Below, piece by piece: positions 1-8,449 of a stretch of 64,000 nt of DNA (positions are counted from its first letter, which is position 1; every line of letters starts with the position of its first letter). The stretch spans positions 62,001-126,000 of the forward strand of contig CAZQSZ010000005.1 of the NCBI GenBank assembly GCA_964596345.1, written 5' to 3'. The DNA is from CADEDV01 sp964596345 (GTDB taxonomy: Bacteria; Bacteroidota; Bacteroidia; Chitinophagales; Chitinophagaceae). Below the pieces are notes generated by a model that searched no databases, had not been told where the DNA came from, and saw only the letters and a list, made by a program, of their open reading frames with translations. The translations under genes and the position numbers were made by a program.

Positions 1-147
1 CACCCGTTGCATACTTTCCTTCACGGCACTGTCGGGAAGGCCCACTATTGTCGGGTCCTTACCAGTTTGTGTCATCCAGTTCACTTCAATGGTAATGGAA
101 ATGGCTTCCACACCATATACCGCACTGCCGTAGGTTTTTACAAGCAT
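1..147 (-). CDS. YifB/ComM-family Mg-chelatase-like AAA ATPase, N-terminal fragment (cut by window edge)
   Basis: Reading the minus strand from the ATG at 147 gives 49 uninterrupted codons to the window edge. They contain the family hallmarks LVKTYGSAVYGVEA, ITIEVN and IVGLPDSAVKES, which open the ChlI-like N-terminal domain of YifB/ComM proteins. In this family that domain precedes an AAA+ ATPase module, and ComM acts as a hexameric helicase in branch migration during natural transformation. Only the first tenth or so of the protein lies here, so the ATPase motifs cannot be checked. It follows the lipocalin-like gene by 30 bp on the same strand and is probably co-transcribed with it. The match to the family start is strong. 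Confidence 0.88.
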   Translation of the reverse strand, partial: MLVKTYGSAVYGVEAISITIEVNWMTQTGKDPTIVGLPDSAVKESMQRV

Positions 148-177
148 GCACTGAAAATAACAAATTATTCCCTCAAA

Positions 178-1008
178 TCACTGTTTGCAACACTGGCGTT
201 GGGTGATTTCATTGTTGAGGGTAAAGAGAAAATATTTGGGATGCTGGCGGGTGATATGCATTTTGATACTGCCGCTGCCATCATCAAAACTGAGATCAAT
301 AATGGTATTCACAAATGTCCAGGTTCCTGGATAATCTATTCCTTCGGCACCCATCACAAACTTCCCGTTTGCTTTCAGGTTAAAAACTTTGTTGATACCC
401 GTTTCCTTCCATTTACCGACAAGATCATTTTCGCTCAACGGGGCCGGTTCATCAGGCCCTTTGAATTCATCACCGTATTTTTTGACTAAGCTGGCAAACG
501 TGTTATTAAGCGATTCTGCATCTCTCTCCCTCGCACTGGTTATTTTGGCGGAGTAAATACTGTCCAGTTCAAGATATGATTGATTAACTCCCGGTTCATA
601 AGGGTTGATGTTCTTGTATTCATTAAGATAGCTCTCCAGTATCTTTTTGATCTGTTTGGTATTTTCAACCGCCCTCGTGGCAAACGAAGCCAGGTCTTCA
701 TCAATACCGGGTTTGTTCATGATAATGGAATAATTCTTGGCCAGCAGGTCTTTTTCATAAATGAGGTTTTCCAGCTGGGAGGGAACATCCTCATTACACA
801 TGGCCGAATAATAGTTATCAGTCTGCTGGTCTTCGTATTTGATCAGCGACTTCCAGGCTTCCACCGTCTCCGTTTTTACTTTTTCAAATTCTTTCTTTTT
901 ATCCTTCTTATCGAAAATATAATGCACAATAACATAAGCCACCACGGTGGTCAATACACCGAGGATCACATTTTTGACGGTACTGCCGCCGGAGGGAAGG
1001 CCACTCAT
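178..1008 (-). CDS. Membrane-anchored protein with C-terminal lipocalin-like domain
   Basis: Hypothetical protein of 276 aa from the ATG at 1008; an alternative ATG at 1065 would add 19 hydrophobic residues (MLLICAILVAVFTTKINLV). One membrane segment lies near the N-terminus (about residues 12-30, GVLTTVVAYVIVHYIF), followed by a charged, probably helical region of about 150 residues. The last 85 residues resemble lipocalin-like domains: an opening LVGKWKE, FNLKANGKF, then GTWTF and IDLSF strands. I expect an inner-membrane anchor with the domain outside, but the topology is uncertain. It lies 78 bp downstream of the M1 aminopeptidase gene and 30 bp upstream of yifB on the same strand. No specific function can be assigned. 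Confidence 0.75.
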   Translation of the reverse strand: MSGLPSGGSTVKNVILGVLTTVVAYVIVHYIFDKKDKKKEFEKVKTETVEAWKSLIKYEDQQTDNYYSAMCNEDVPSQLENLIYEKDLLAKNYSIIMNKPGIDEDLASFATRAVENTKQIKKILESYLNEYKNINPYEPGVNQSYLELDSIYSAKITSARERDAESLNNTFASLVKKYGDEFKGPDEPAPLSENDLVGKWKETGINKVFNLKANGKFVMGAEGIDYPGTWTFVNTIIDLSFDDGSGSIKMHITRQHPKYFLFTLNNEITQRQCCKQ

Positions 1009-1086
1009 AACGAGATTGATTTTGGTGGTAAAAACTGCTACTAATATAGCACAAATCAATAGCATCAGCCTACCCGGCGGAGGGTA

Positions 1087-2676
1087 TTATTTTGCTTCAA
1101 TGACGCTGGCATTATGCAGCAGCGAGGTATGGGGATCGGCAATCACCGAAACAGGCTTTCCTTTTACAGGTATAGTAATGGTCTGCTCAGCACTGTTAAT
1201 AGCCATTTTTACCATATTGATCTTACCAGTGGCGTCTTCAAGGCCGATCTCCAGCGGGAATTGGAAATTGGTTTTCTTTTGTGAAGCGGTGATTGTTATT
1301 TTTTTTGTTGTATGGTCATAACTCCAACTGATCGCTAATTCGGGAACACCTGCTGTAAACAACCATTGCCGGAAAAACCGTTCCCAATTTTTACCAGAAA
1401 CGGTTTCCACCACTTTCCTGAAATCATCCGTATCAGCTGTTTTACCGGCGTAGGTGGAATAGTATTGCCGGATTGCTTTCCGGAAAACAGAATCGCCGAG
1501 TTCCCGGTGCAGCATATGCAAAACCCATCCGCCTTTCTGGTAACTGTTGGGGTTGAGCAGCTGCATATAATTGGTAGTCGGATTCACTACCGGCTTATCA
1601 GTTCGGTTGCTGTACTCAATTACCTGCGACCGGTCTTCCTGCAGCATGGCTATGGCTGTATCAGTACCATATTTGTTTTCCATGTAAAGGATGGTCATAT
1701 ATGTGGCAAAACCCTCACTGAGCCAGAGGTGAGCAAATGATTTTTCGGTGGCCATATTGCCAAACCACTGGTGGGCTATCTCATGTGTGAGCAAGGTTTC
1801 AGAACCCCTGGCACCATCAATAGATTGTTCAGAATAGAAGATGGTGTTTGCATTTTCCAGTCCCCCAAAACGGGTTTTGGATTCCACATTCGCCAATTTT
1901 TTATAGGCATAGGGTCCGATATTATTAATGAACCAGGGCAATATATCTGCAGCTAATGCATAATCATAAAACCCTTTGTTTCTATCCTCCGGATATACCC
2001 AGCTGTAAACAGGAATACAATCGTTGACAAAGCCGGAAAGATGCACAGCAAAGTCAGCCACACCGATCACCATCACTTTGGTGGAGATCGGAACATCTTC
2101 TTTCCAGTGGGTTCTTTTTTTGCCGGCGGGTAAATTGGTTTCTTCCAGTTGAATACCATTTGCGATCACCTGGTAATGCTGGGGTGCGGTGACGATGAAT
2201 TCAACAGTGGCTTTATCAGCGGGATCATCATGACATGGTATCCAGTTGTGCCCCCGGTTGGGCCAGTTGTCGGCAAAGAAAGTACGATTACCATATTTAT
2301 TTTTAGAAATGATAAGGCCGTCGGCAGGGATGCCCTTGTAATGGATTACCACCGTCAGTGTATCACCTACCCGGTATTCCTTTGGTAACCGGATATCCAG
2401 TTCTTCCCCGGATTGTTTTGTGAGCAATGCTTTCCCATTGGGCAGGAAAGCGGAAGCACTCATTCCTTTCCCCTCTTTGCCGGGGGCAGTAAGATCCAAT
2501 AATAAATTTTCAGTGTTATGAACAAACCGGGTAAGCAGTATGGCCTGTCCGTGGACGGTATCGTTGTTATCGGTTAGTTCAATGCTGTATGAATAATGTA
2601 ATACGTCAATACTGCTTTGCGATTTTACTGTAGCAAAAACCGGGGTAAAAAATAAAAAAATAAGTAGTTTTCTCAT
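1087..2676 (-). CDS. M1-family zinc aminopeptidase, exported
   Basis: Gluzincin of the M1 family, 529 aa. An N-terminal signal peptide (MRKLLIFLFFTPVFATVKSQ) directs it to the periplasm or surface. The exopeptidase motif reads GGLENANT (classical GxMEN with Leu for Met). The zinc site is H298-E-I-A-H302 with the third ligand E321 in LWLSEGFATY, the standard 18-residue spacing. The protein should release N-terminal amino acids from peptides. At 529 aa it has the N-terminal beta domain and catalytic domain but lacks the large C-terminal helical domain of PepN-type enzymes, as many Bacteroidota paralogues do. I chose ATG 2676; an in-frame TTG at 2685 is less likely. It sits 58 bp after the MutS-like gene. 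Confidence 0.9.
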   Translation of the reverse strand: MRKLLIFLFFTPVFATVKSQSSIDVLHYSYSIELTDNNDTVHGQAILLTRFVHNTENLLLDLTAPGKEGKGMSASAFLPNGKALLTKQSGEELDIRLPKEYRVGDTLTVVIHYKGIPADGLIISKNKYGNRTFFADNWPNRGHNWIPCHDDPADKATVEFIVTAPQHYQVIANGIQLEETNLPAGKKRTHWKEDVPISTKVMVIGVADFAVHLSGFVNDCIPVYSWVYPEDRNKGFYDYALAADILPWFINNIGPYAYKKLANVESKTRFGGLENANTIFYSEQSIDGARGSETLLTHEIAHQWFGNMATEKSFAHLWLSEGFATYMTILYMENKYGTDTAIAMLQEDRSQVIEYSNRTDKPVVNPTTNYMQLLNPNSYQKGGWVLHMLHRELGDSVFRKAIRQYYSTYAGKTADTDDFRKVVETVSGKNWERFFRQWLFTAGVPELAISWSYDHTTKKITITASQKKTNFQFPLEIGLEDATGKINMVKMAINSAEQTITIPVKGKPVSVIADPHTSLLHNASVIEAK

Positions 2677-2734
2677 AAAGTACAAATTAGGAAATAAAAT
2701 TTCCTGACGGTCTGTTGTATCAAAAAAAGTTACA

Positions 2735-4051
2735 CTAGAGTTTTTCCAGCATGTCTACGACTTTTTCCCTTTTCAGGATGACATAACCGATCCGGTCATT
2801 GCTGATGCCCTCTTTGAGCTGGTAAGTAAACTGCAACTGGTCATCGGTTACGTTCGTTTCAAAATACCGGAAGGAGATATTGGGGTAATTTTTTAACTCA
2901 GTACCGATCTCGTACAGGTGAGTGGAGAGAATGAACAGGGAGTTTTTAATCTTGATCAACCCTTTGATCACGGTGGTGGAGCATTTCATAGCATCTTCCA
3001 CATTGGTGCCTTTGAAAAGCTCATCAATCAGCACCAGCCATTTTTTCCCATTGTTGATCTTTTCAATGGTGTTCTTGATCCGCTGCACTTCATTAAAAAA
3101 GAAGCTTTCTCCTTTCACAATATTATCTACGACGTTGATATTACTGAGCAGCCCGTCAAACAAGGTTAGTTTCATTTTAGCAGCGGGTACACCCATGCCG
3201 ATATGAGCCAAGAAGACAGCAGCACCCACAGATTTGATCAATGTACTTTTCCCCGCCATATTCGCCCCGGTCAGGAATAAGAAATTATGTTCAGGATTCA
3301 TCTGCAGGTCATACGCTATCGGGGTGGGTAATAAAATATGGTATAATCCTTTTGCATCCACCAGGGGTGTTTCCTGTTCAATGAATGCAGGGAAACTAAG
3401 GCCGTATGTTTTTACGGCTACAGCCATCGAATACCAGGCATCTAAACGACTGTAGATATCGATCAGTTCCAGGGTGCCAACCCGGTAACGGCCACGGAGA
3501 TGATAGCCATAATAGAGGTTTTCCCGGGTAGTGAATTTCTTTCCTGTTTCAGTTGTCGCAAGTTTTTGTAAGGGTCCTTCTTTTAATAAACCGGTAATGC
3601 GGTCCACATAGATCTTGATATTCATGGGCAGGTCAAGATCTTCGAGGAGCTCAGCCACTTTCTTGATTCCGCGGAAGAAATCTGCAAAGTGGGTCATCGA
3701 ATATTTCAGCATCGAGTAATCTTCGCTGTGCAGCCATTTGTAAACAATACTATTAAAGCTGTTGCTGTTCTCACTGATCGGGTCCAGCGAATAATCCATG
3801 AACTTATCCATCACCAGTACGGTGCCGTTGCTGATATCGGTCGGCCAGTCTTTCACATGCTCCATCAGGGTGCGGATCACTTTTTGGGTGCCAAGGATCT
3901 TTTTCAGGTCGCTGTGGGGTTCGCTGAAAAATTTACGCAACCATTCTTTACCACCGGTGGTACGGGTAAAATTCAGCTTGTGAAAAATGGAGAATTCTTC
4001 CTCCTGGTGGAAGATCGAAATGTCGTTAAAAGAAATCTTGTCTATTTGCAT
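2735..4051 (-). CDS. MutS-related ATPase lacking mismatch-recognition domain
   Basis: MutS-superfamily protein of 438 aa. The C-terminal half is the ABC-type MutS ATPase: Walker A GANMAGKS at residues 262-269, Walker B LVLIDELFKGTN, and the following STH segment in LFILSTHLYEI. The N-terminal 250 residues look like the MutS core/lever helices, and there is no room for the N-terminal mismatch-binding and connector domains of MutS (about 850 aa). It also lacks a Smr nuclease tail, so it is not a standard MutS2. Such short MutS-like proteins are common in Bacteroidota and their role is not established. It follows the dihydroorotase gene by 20 bp, so the two are probably co-transcribed. Confidence 0.85.
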   Translation of the reverse strand: MQIDKISFNDISIFHQEEEFSIFHKLNFTRTTGGKEWLRKFFSEPHSDLKKILGTQKVIRTLMEHVKDWPTDISNGTVLVMDKFMDYSLDPISENSNSFNSIVYKWLHSEDYSMLKYSMTHFADFFRGIKKVAELLEDLDLPMNIKIYVDRITGLLKEGPLQKLATTETGKKFTTRENLYYGYHLRGRYRVGTLELIDIYSRLDAWYSMAVAVKTYGLSFPAFIEQETPLVDAKGLYHILLPTPIAYDLQMNPEHNFLFLTGANMAGKSTLIKSVGAAVFLAHIGMGVPAAKMKLTLFDGLLSNINVVDNIVKGESFFFNEVQRIKNTIEKINNGKKWLVLIDELFKGTNVEDAMKCSTTVIKGLIKIKNSLFILSTHLYEIGTELKNYPNISFRYFETNVTDDQLQFTYQLKEGISNDRIGYVILKREKVVDMLEKL

Positions 4052-4071
4052 GCCCGGCCCTTATAATGCGT

Positions 4072-5454
4072 TTATCGGTCAAAAACTAATCGTTGCCCTC
4101 TTACTGATTCATCCCATATGCCATTTCCATAAACCAATTGCCCATTAATAAATGTATGGGTGATAGCTGCCGGGAATTCAACACCCTCCAGCGGACTCCA
4201 GCCGCATTTATACAGGATATTCTCTTTGCTCACTGTTGTTTTTTGTTGGAGATCTGTAATCACCAGGTCGGCATGATAGCCTTCCCGGATATAGCCCCTT
4301 TCCTTTACCTGGAAACAATCTGCCACCGCATGACTCATTTTCTGCACGATCTTTTCCAGCGATATCTTTCCCTGCTGATGATACTGCAGCATCAGTAAAA
4401 CAGAATTTTGCACCAGCGGCAGACCGGCATGGGCTTTCTCATAAGGGCTTATTGCCCCCCTCTCTGAAGGAGAGGGGGCGGGAGTGAGGTGCTTTTCTCC
4501 CAAAGTATGCGGTGCATGATCAGTAGCGATCACATCCAGCCGGTCATCCAGCAATGCTTTCCACAAGGCTTCCCGGTTATGCGGGGCTTTGATAGCCGGG
4601 TTGCATTTTATCTGATTTCCTAAAACTGCATAATCATCGCTGCTGAAATGTAAATGGTGTACACATACTTCCGCGGTAATGCGTTTATCTTTTAAGGGGA
4701 AAAGATTGGTGAACAGTTGTAATTCTTTTTCGGTACTGATATGTAAAATATGCAGCCGGGTATTGTATTTCTTAGCAATCTGAATTGCATACAAGGAAGA
4801 TTCATAACAGGCTTCTTCATCCCGGATGATGGGATGGTCAGCAGCTGTTAACGGAATCCCGGTAGCTTTTCTTTTTTCCAGGTTCTGCCGGATGATCTTT
4901 TCATCCTCACAATGCGTGGCGATGAGCACTTCACTTTCCCGGAATATTTTATCTAATGTATTCGGGTTATCCACCAGCATATTTCCGGTGCTGGAACCCA
5001 TGAATATCTTAATACCGCAAACGTCTTTTCTCCGATCATTTGTTCTTAATACTTCTTCTGCATTATCGTTACCGGTGCCCATGTAAAAAGAGTAATTGGC
5101 AAGCGAGGTATGGGCAGCAATAGCATACTTGTCTTCCAGCAATTCCTGTGTCAATGCATTCGGAATGGTATTCGGCATTTCCATAAAACTGGTAACACCA
5201 CCGGCAACTGCGGCTTTCGCTTCTGTAGCGATGGTGGCCTTATGGGTTAATCCCGGTTCCCTGAAATGAACCTGGTCGTCGATAGCACCCGGGAGTAAAT
5301 AGTTACCTTCTCCATTTATTTCAATAACGTTACCGGTAGTGGTTCCGATCTGTGCCTGTATCTTTTCGATCCTTCCGTTAGCAAGCAATACATCTGCTGT
5401 TTGAATCCTTCCTTCGTTGACAACCTGTATCGATTTTATCAGATATTTTTGCAT
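4072..5454 (-). CDS. pyrC: Dihydroorotase, with a repeat-derived insertion
   Basis: Amidohydrolase of 460 aa catalysing reversible cyclisation of N-carbamoyl-aspartate to dihydroorotate in de novo pyrimidine synthesis, in the cytoplasm. Supporting motifs are DDQVHFREPGLTHK near residue 60, GGVTSFMEMPNT, HCEDE, LHILHIST and the catalytic-loop VIATDHAPHT. The usual DxHxH metal motif reads DxQxH here; I recall this as common in Bacteroidota relatives, so it is not evidence of inactivity. Between TDHAPHTLGEK and the following YEKAHAGLPLVQ there are about 15 extra residues (HLTPAPSPSERGAIS) encoded by a palindromic repeat. Start ATG 5454 lies 31 bp from the divergent Wzi-like gene. Confidence 0.92.
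   Translation of the reverse strand: MQKYLIKSIQVVNEGRIQTADVLLANGRIEKIQAQIGTTTGNVIEINGEGNYLLPGAIDDQVHFREPGLTHKATIATEAKAAVAGGVTSFMEMPNTIPNALTQELLEDKYAIAAHTSLANYSFYMGTGNDNAEEVLRTNDRRKDVCGIKIFMGSSTGNMLVDNPNTLDKIFRESEVLIATHCEDEKIIRQNLEKRKATGIPLTAADHPIIRDEEACYESSLYAIQIAKKYNTRLHILHISTEKELQLFTNLFPLKDKRITAEVCVHHLHFSSDDYAVLGNQIKCNPAIKAPHNREALWKALLDDRLDVIATDHAPHTLGEKHLTPAPSPSERGAISPYEKAHAGLPLVQNSVLLMLQYHQQGKISLEKIVQKMSHAVADCFQVKERGYIREGYHADLVITDLQQKTTVSKENILYKCGWSPLEGVEFPAAITHTFINGQLVYGNGIWDESVRGQRLVFDR
4455..4491. repeat. Palindromic repeat element inserted in-frame in pyrC
   Basis: A GC-rich hairpin with 9-bp arms (CCCCCTCTC at 4456-4464, GAGAGGGGG at 4470-4478, loop TGAAG) is followed by CGGGAGTGAGG. 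Read on the coding strand it begins CCTCACTCCCGCCCCCTCTC, a layout I recognise as a dispersed repeat common between genes of Bacteroidota. Here it lies inside an open reading frame and encodes LTPAPSPSERG without breaking it. Confidence 0.6.
5444..5451 (+). promoter_or_regulatory. Candidate -7 box for the Wzi-like gene
   Basis: TATTTTTG matches the Bacteroidota housekeeping -7 consensus TAnnTTTG and lies 34 bp before the ATG at 5486. It overlaps the first codons of the divergent pyrC. The best upstream TTG (5417-5419) is a little farther away than usual. Confidence 0.4.
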
Positions 5455-5485
5455 AATTTGTTGGCTTAAACTGAATCCTCACCGC

Positions 5486-7174
5486 ATGCAATTTAAACAA
5501 ACCCTTGTAAGACTCCTGCTGATTTTTTGCCCGGTTGTTGCGATAGCACAAACAACATATTTGCCACAGGGTGATAAGGCAAATATTGTCATGGATCGCC
5601 TGGAAATTATTGCCGGGAAGGACTCTGCCTTCAATTTCTCTAAAACGAAACCATTCGGCCGCAAGCAGGTAATTGGTGCAGTTGAAAACTTTGTAAAAAA
5701 GGCCGGGGCAAACAGTTTATCCAAAGTTGATGCATATAACCTGCACAGCCTTTATTTGAATAACCTTGAATATGTACCGGCAGCAGAGCTGGCAACATAC
5801 AAGAGTAAAAAACCAATCCTCAAAAACTTCTATACTTCCCCGGCTAATTTGTATGAAGTGCATGTAAAAGATTTTGATTTGGTGATCAACCCTGTCATTC
5901 AATATACGGTTTCAAAAGAGCAGGATAATGACCAGGACCTTTTTCTGAATACAAGAGGCGTAAGTCTGCGGGGTCGTATTGCCAATAAAGTAGGCTTTGC
6001 CGCCTACCTGACCGATAACCAGGAACGATCACCCGTATATGTGCAACAATTCATTTCGGCAAGAGATGCGGTGCCGGGTAACGGGTTTTATAAAGATTTC
6101 AAAGCAGCGGGTGGTGTTGATTATTTTGATGCCAGAGGATACATCACCTTCAATGCAGCCAAATACATTGATATCACATTTGGCTATGATAAGAATTTTA
6201 TTGGCAATGGCCAGCGCAGTTTATTCCTGAGTGATTTCAGCAACAATACCCTGTTCCTGAAACTCAATACCCGTATCTGGAAATTCAATTACCAGAATAT
6301 TTTCATGGAGTTGAATTCAGCAGCCCGTTTTGCAGCCGATATATTATTGCCGAAGAAGTATGCAGCAATGCACCATCTCGATATAGCTGTAAGTAAGAGA
6401 GTGAATATTGGGTTATTTGAAGGTGTGGTATTTGGCCGAAGGGATAAATTTGATTTTGGCTACCTCAACCCCGTGATTTTCTATCGTTCCATTGAACAAC
6501 AGAACGGAAGTTTTGACAACTCCGTGGTCGGTCTTGATTTCAAAGCCAATCTTCCACACCGTTTACAGGTCTATGGCCAGTTATCACTGGATGAGTTCAA
6601 GCTTTCAGAAATAAAAAATAATAAGGGCTGGTGGGCTAATAAATGGGGCATACAACTTGGCGCCAAATACATTGATGCCTTCGGCATCCCTAATCTTGAT
6701 CTGCAGGTGGAGCATAACCGGGTGCGGCCATTTACCTATTCACATCGTGATTCTATTGCAAATTACACTCATTATAACCAGCCGCTGGCCCATCCGTTGA
6801 TGGCGAATTTCCAGGAGTTCATCGGGGTGGCCCGTTACCAACCGGCACCTAAATGGCTGGCTGTTGCCAAATTGATGTATTACCAGCAGGGCCGGGATTC
6901 CAGTGCGGCCAGTTACGGCAGTAATATCTTTTTACCCAACACGCCTCCTTTCCGGACCAGTGAATATGGGTTTGATATCGGCAGTGGCTGGAAGACCAAT
7001 GTGTTTTATGCTTCGCTGTTGCTTTCGTACGAATTCAGGGAAAATTTATTTGTAGAACTAAATGCCCTGTACCGCAAACAGGAAACAGTAACAGCGCCGC
7101 TGACTTCTGCCAATACTTCTGTTATATCATTGGGAGTACGATGGAATATGCATCGACGGGATTTTGAATTTTAA
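5486..7174 (+). CDS. Outer-membrane beta-barrel protein, Wzi/RemB-like
   Basis: Exported protein of 562 aa. The ATG at 5486 opens a signal peptide (MQFKQTLVRLLLIFCPVVAIAQ), so I prefer it to the longer in-frame start at 5417 that would run through pyrC. After about 100 residues come many alternating aromatic/polar stretches typical of outer-membrane beta-strands (YITFNAAKYIDITFGYDKN, FNYQNIFMELN), and the chain ends ISLGVRWNMHRRDFEF with an aromatic C-terminus. The GNGQRSLFLSDFSNN segment resembles the capsule-assembly Wzi / gliding RemB group of Bacteroidota. A role in surface polysaccharide attachment or adhesion is inference. It converges on the next gene with 3 bp between stop codons. Confidence 0.75.
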   Translation: MQFKQTLVRLLLIFCPVVAIAQTTYLPQGDKANIVMDRLEIIAGKDSAFNFSKTKPFGRKQVIGAVENFVKKAGANSLSKVDAYNLHSLYLNNLEYVPAAELATYKSKKPILKNFYTSPANLYEVHVKDFDLVINPVIQYTVSKEQDNDQDLFLNTRGVSLRGRIANKVGFAAYLTDNQERSPVYVQQFISARDAVPGNGFYKDFKAAGGVDYFDARGYITFNAAKYIDITFGYDKNFIGNGQRSLFLSDFSNNTLFLKLNTRIWKFNYQNIFMELNSAARFAADILLPKKYAAMHHLDIAVSKRVNIGLFEGVVFGRRDKFDFGYLNPVIFYRSIEQQNGSFDNSVVGLDFKANLPHRLQVYGQLSLDEFKLSEIKNNKGWWANKWGIQLGAKYIDAFGIPNLDLQVEHNRVRPFTYSHRDSIANYTHYNQPLAHPLMANFQEFIGVARYQPAPKWLAVAKLMYYQQGRDSSAASYGSNIFLPNTPPFRTSEYGFDIGSGWKTNVFYASLLLSYEFRENLFVELNALYRKQETVTAPLTSANTSVISLGVRWNMHRRDFEF

Positions 7175-7177
7175 TGG

Positions 7178-7684
7178 CTATTCTTCTTCAATGGTAAAGC
7201 CATTCTTTTTTCCATATTCGATCTGGGCGGTTCTTACTTCATCCAGGTAAGTGCCTTCTTCAGCACTTTTCGTTTGCAGCGAAACAATTGCTTTTTGGAT
7301 ATCTTCAGAGGGGGTACTACTGGTAAATTTTTCAAATGGCTGAAAGGTTTCCCGGATCATTTTGGCTTCAAACGAAAGAAAGTCAAGCATGGCCAGCCTT
7401 AATTTCTCGGAACCGTTTATATCTTTCATGGTTACGACTTCGATCCTTTTCCTTTCAATGAAACGTTCGAGCCGGATACGGTGGGCAGCGATAGTGCTGT
7501 ATGTACCATTTTCATTTGCTTTCGCAAAAGCAGTTCCCCATTCTTTTCCACCGATAAATAACGAGTCAGTGATGCCGGCGAGGTAGTCATTCAATTGAAT
7601 AGCTGTGGTGATTTTCTGTGCACCTGCCACTGAACCGGCTGATAAAAATGCAAAAAGAACGACAAGGCGTAAAAACGATTTCAT
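7178..7684 (-). CDS. Small exported protein of unknown function
   Basis: Hypothetical protein of 168 aa with a clear signal peptide (MKSFLRLVVLFAFLSAGSVAGAQ). The mature part is rich in charged residues and predicted helix: KRIEVVTMKDINGSEKLRLAMLDFLSFEAKMI and a C-terminal KKNGFTIEEE. It faintly recalls small surface proteins of the LIC11966 type, but I would not assign it. It is 21 bp downstream of porT on the same strand, so it may belong to the ubiE-porT transcription unit. The stop codon is 3 bp from that of the convergent barrel gene, leaving no space for a separate terminator. Confidence 0.75.
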   Translation of the reverse strand: MKSFLRLVVLFAFLSAGSVAGAQKITTAIQLNDYLAGITDSLFIGGKEWGTAFAKANENGTYSTIAAHRIRLERFIERKRIEVVTMKDINGSEKLRLAMLDFLSFEAKMIRETFQPFEKFTSSTPSEDIQKAIVSLQTKSAEEGTYLDEVRTAQIEYGKKNGFTIEEE

Positions 7685-7705
7685 AACGGGTATTTAAGAT
7701 TAAAA

Positions 7706-8449
7706 TTATCCTTCTATGTGGATGCTCAATACGATCTGGCGGGAGAAGATACGGTCGAATACACTGGAGTATTTCAAAGCGGCATCACGACTATGTATAT
7801 TGTTTAAACCATTACTGATCTTTATTTCGGGGGAGAAAATAAAGCTTTCAAAAAAGAAATTGAAACCAAGACCCAGTTCAGGGCCAAAATCATATTTTTT
7901 TATTTTCACCAGGTCTTCGGCTCTTTTTGCCCGGGCATTACTGGCGAGGTCTAATTCTCCTTTAATGCCAGCCAGCATATATACTCTGAAATTACCGATC
8001 CGGTCCGACTGGAATTTTATTTGTACGGGGAACGCCACAGTTACTGATTCAACCTTTTTGGTAATATCAACTGAATTTTCAAGGGGGTCAGGGTGTTTTA
8101 ATTTATAAAAAATACTCCGTTCCATGAACATCAGTTGCGGGTTGAAACGAAGCTGGAAACGATCGGATAAACGGGCAGTGGCATGAAGACCTAATGTCAT
8201 ACCGCCGGAGTTGACGGGTTCTGCCACCAGTACACTATCATCTGCTAAAAAACGGGGGTGTAATTCTGTATGAAAACGGGCCAGGTTAACACCGAGGGTA
8301 ATACCAAAATAGTAAGGCTTACTGTCATGGTCATACAGATTCAGGTCAGCCGGTTGGGCAACGGCCTGTTGCAGCAAAACAATAAAACCAAAGAGGAAAC
8401 AGCATCCGGCTTTGACTATTGAGGCTTTCTTCCGGTGTAAATGCAACAT
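7706..8449 (-). CDS. porT: PorT-family outer-membrane protein (type IX secretion)
   Basis: Protein of 247 aa with an N-terminal hydrophobic signal (about residues 13-31, GCCFLFGFIVLLQQAVAQ) and a beta-barrel body: YYFGITLGVNLARFHTELHP, LGLHATARLSDRFQLRFNPQLMF, VAFPVQIKF and a final RQIVLSIHIEG. Size, barrel pattern and position directly after ubiE match PorT/SprT, an outer-membrane T9SS component required for export of CTD-bearing proteins. The ATG at 8449 overlaps the end of ubiE by 34 bp, which suggests translational coupling. A T9SS-sorted protease is encoded nearby at 11174-12772. A generic porin-family protein is the alternative. Confidence 0.78.
   Translation of the reverse strand: MLHLHRKKASIVKAGCCFLFGFIVLLQQAVAQPADLNLYDHDSKPYYFGITLGVNLARFHTELHPRFLADDSVLVAEPVNSGGMTLGLHATARLSDRFQLRFNPQLMFMERSIFYKLKHPDPLENSVDITKKVESVTVAFPVQIKFQSDRIGNFRVYMLAGIKGELDLASNARAKRAEDLVKIKKYDFGPELGLGFNFFFESFIFSPEIKISNGLNNIHSRDAALKYSSVFDRIFSRQIVLSIHIEG

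Noticed and set aside
7..489. Plus-strand open frame of 160 codons at the left edge
   Set aside because: It lies opposite the YifB fragment and the end of the lipocalin-like gene, whose translations show clear family motifs; the plus-strand frame shows none.
4072..5454. Possible inactive dihydroorotase because the first metal His is Gln
   Set aside because: DxQVHFREPG appears to be common in Bacteroidota relatives from memory and the remaining active-site motifs are intact.
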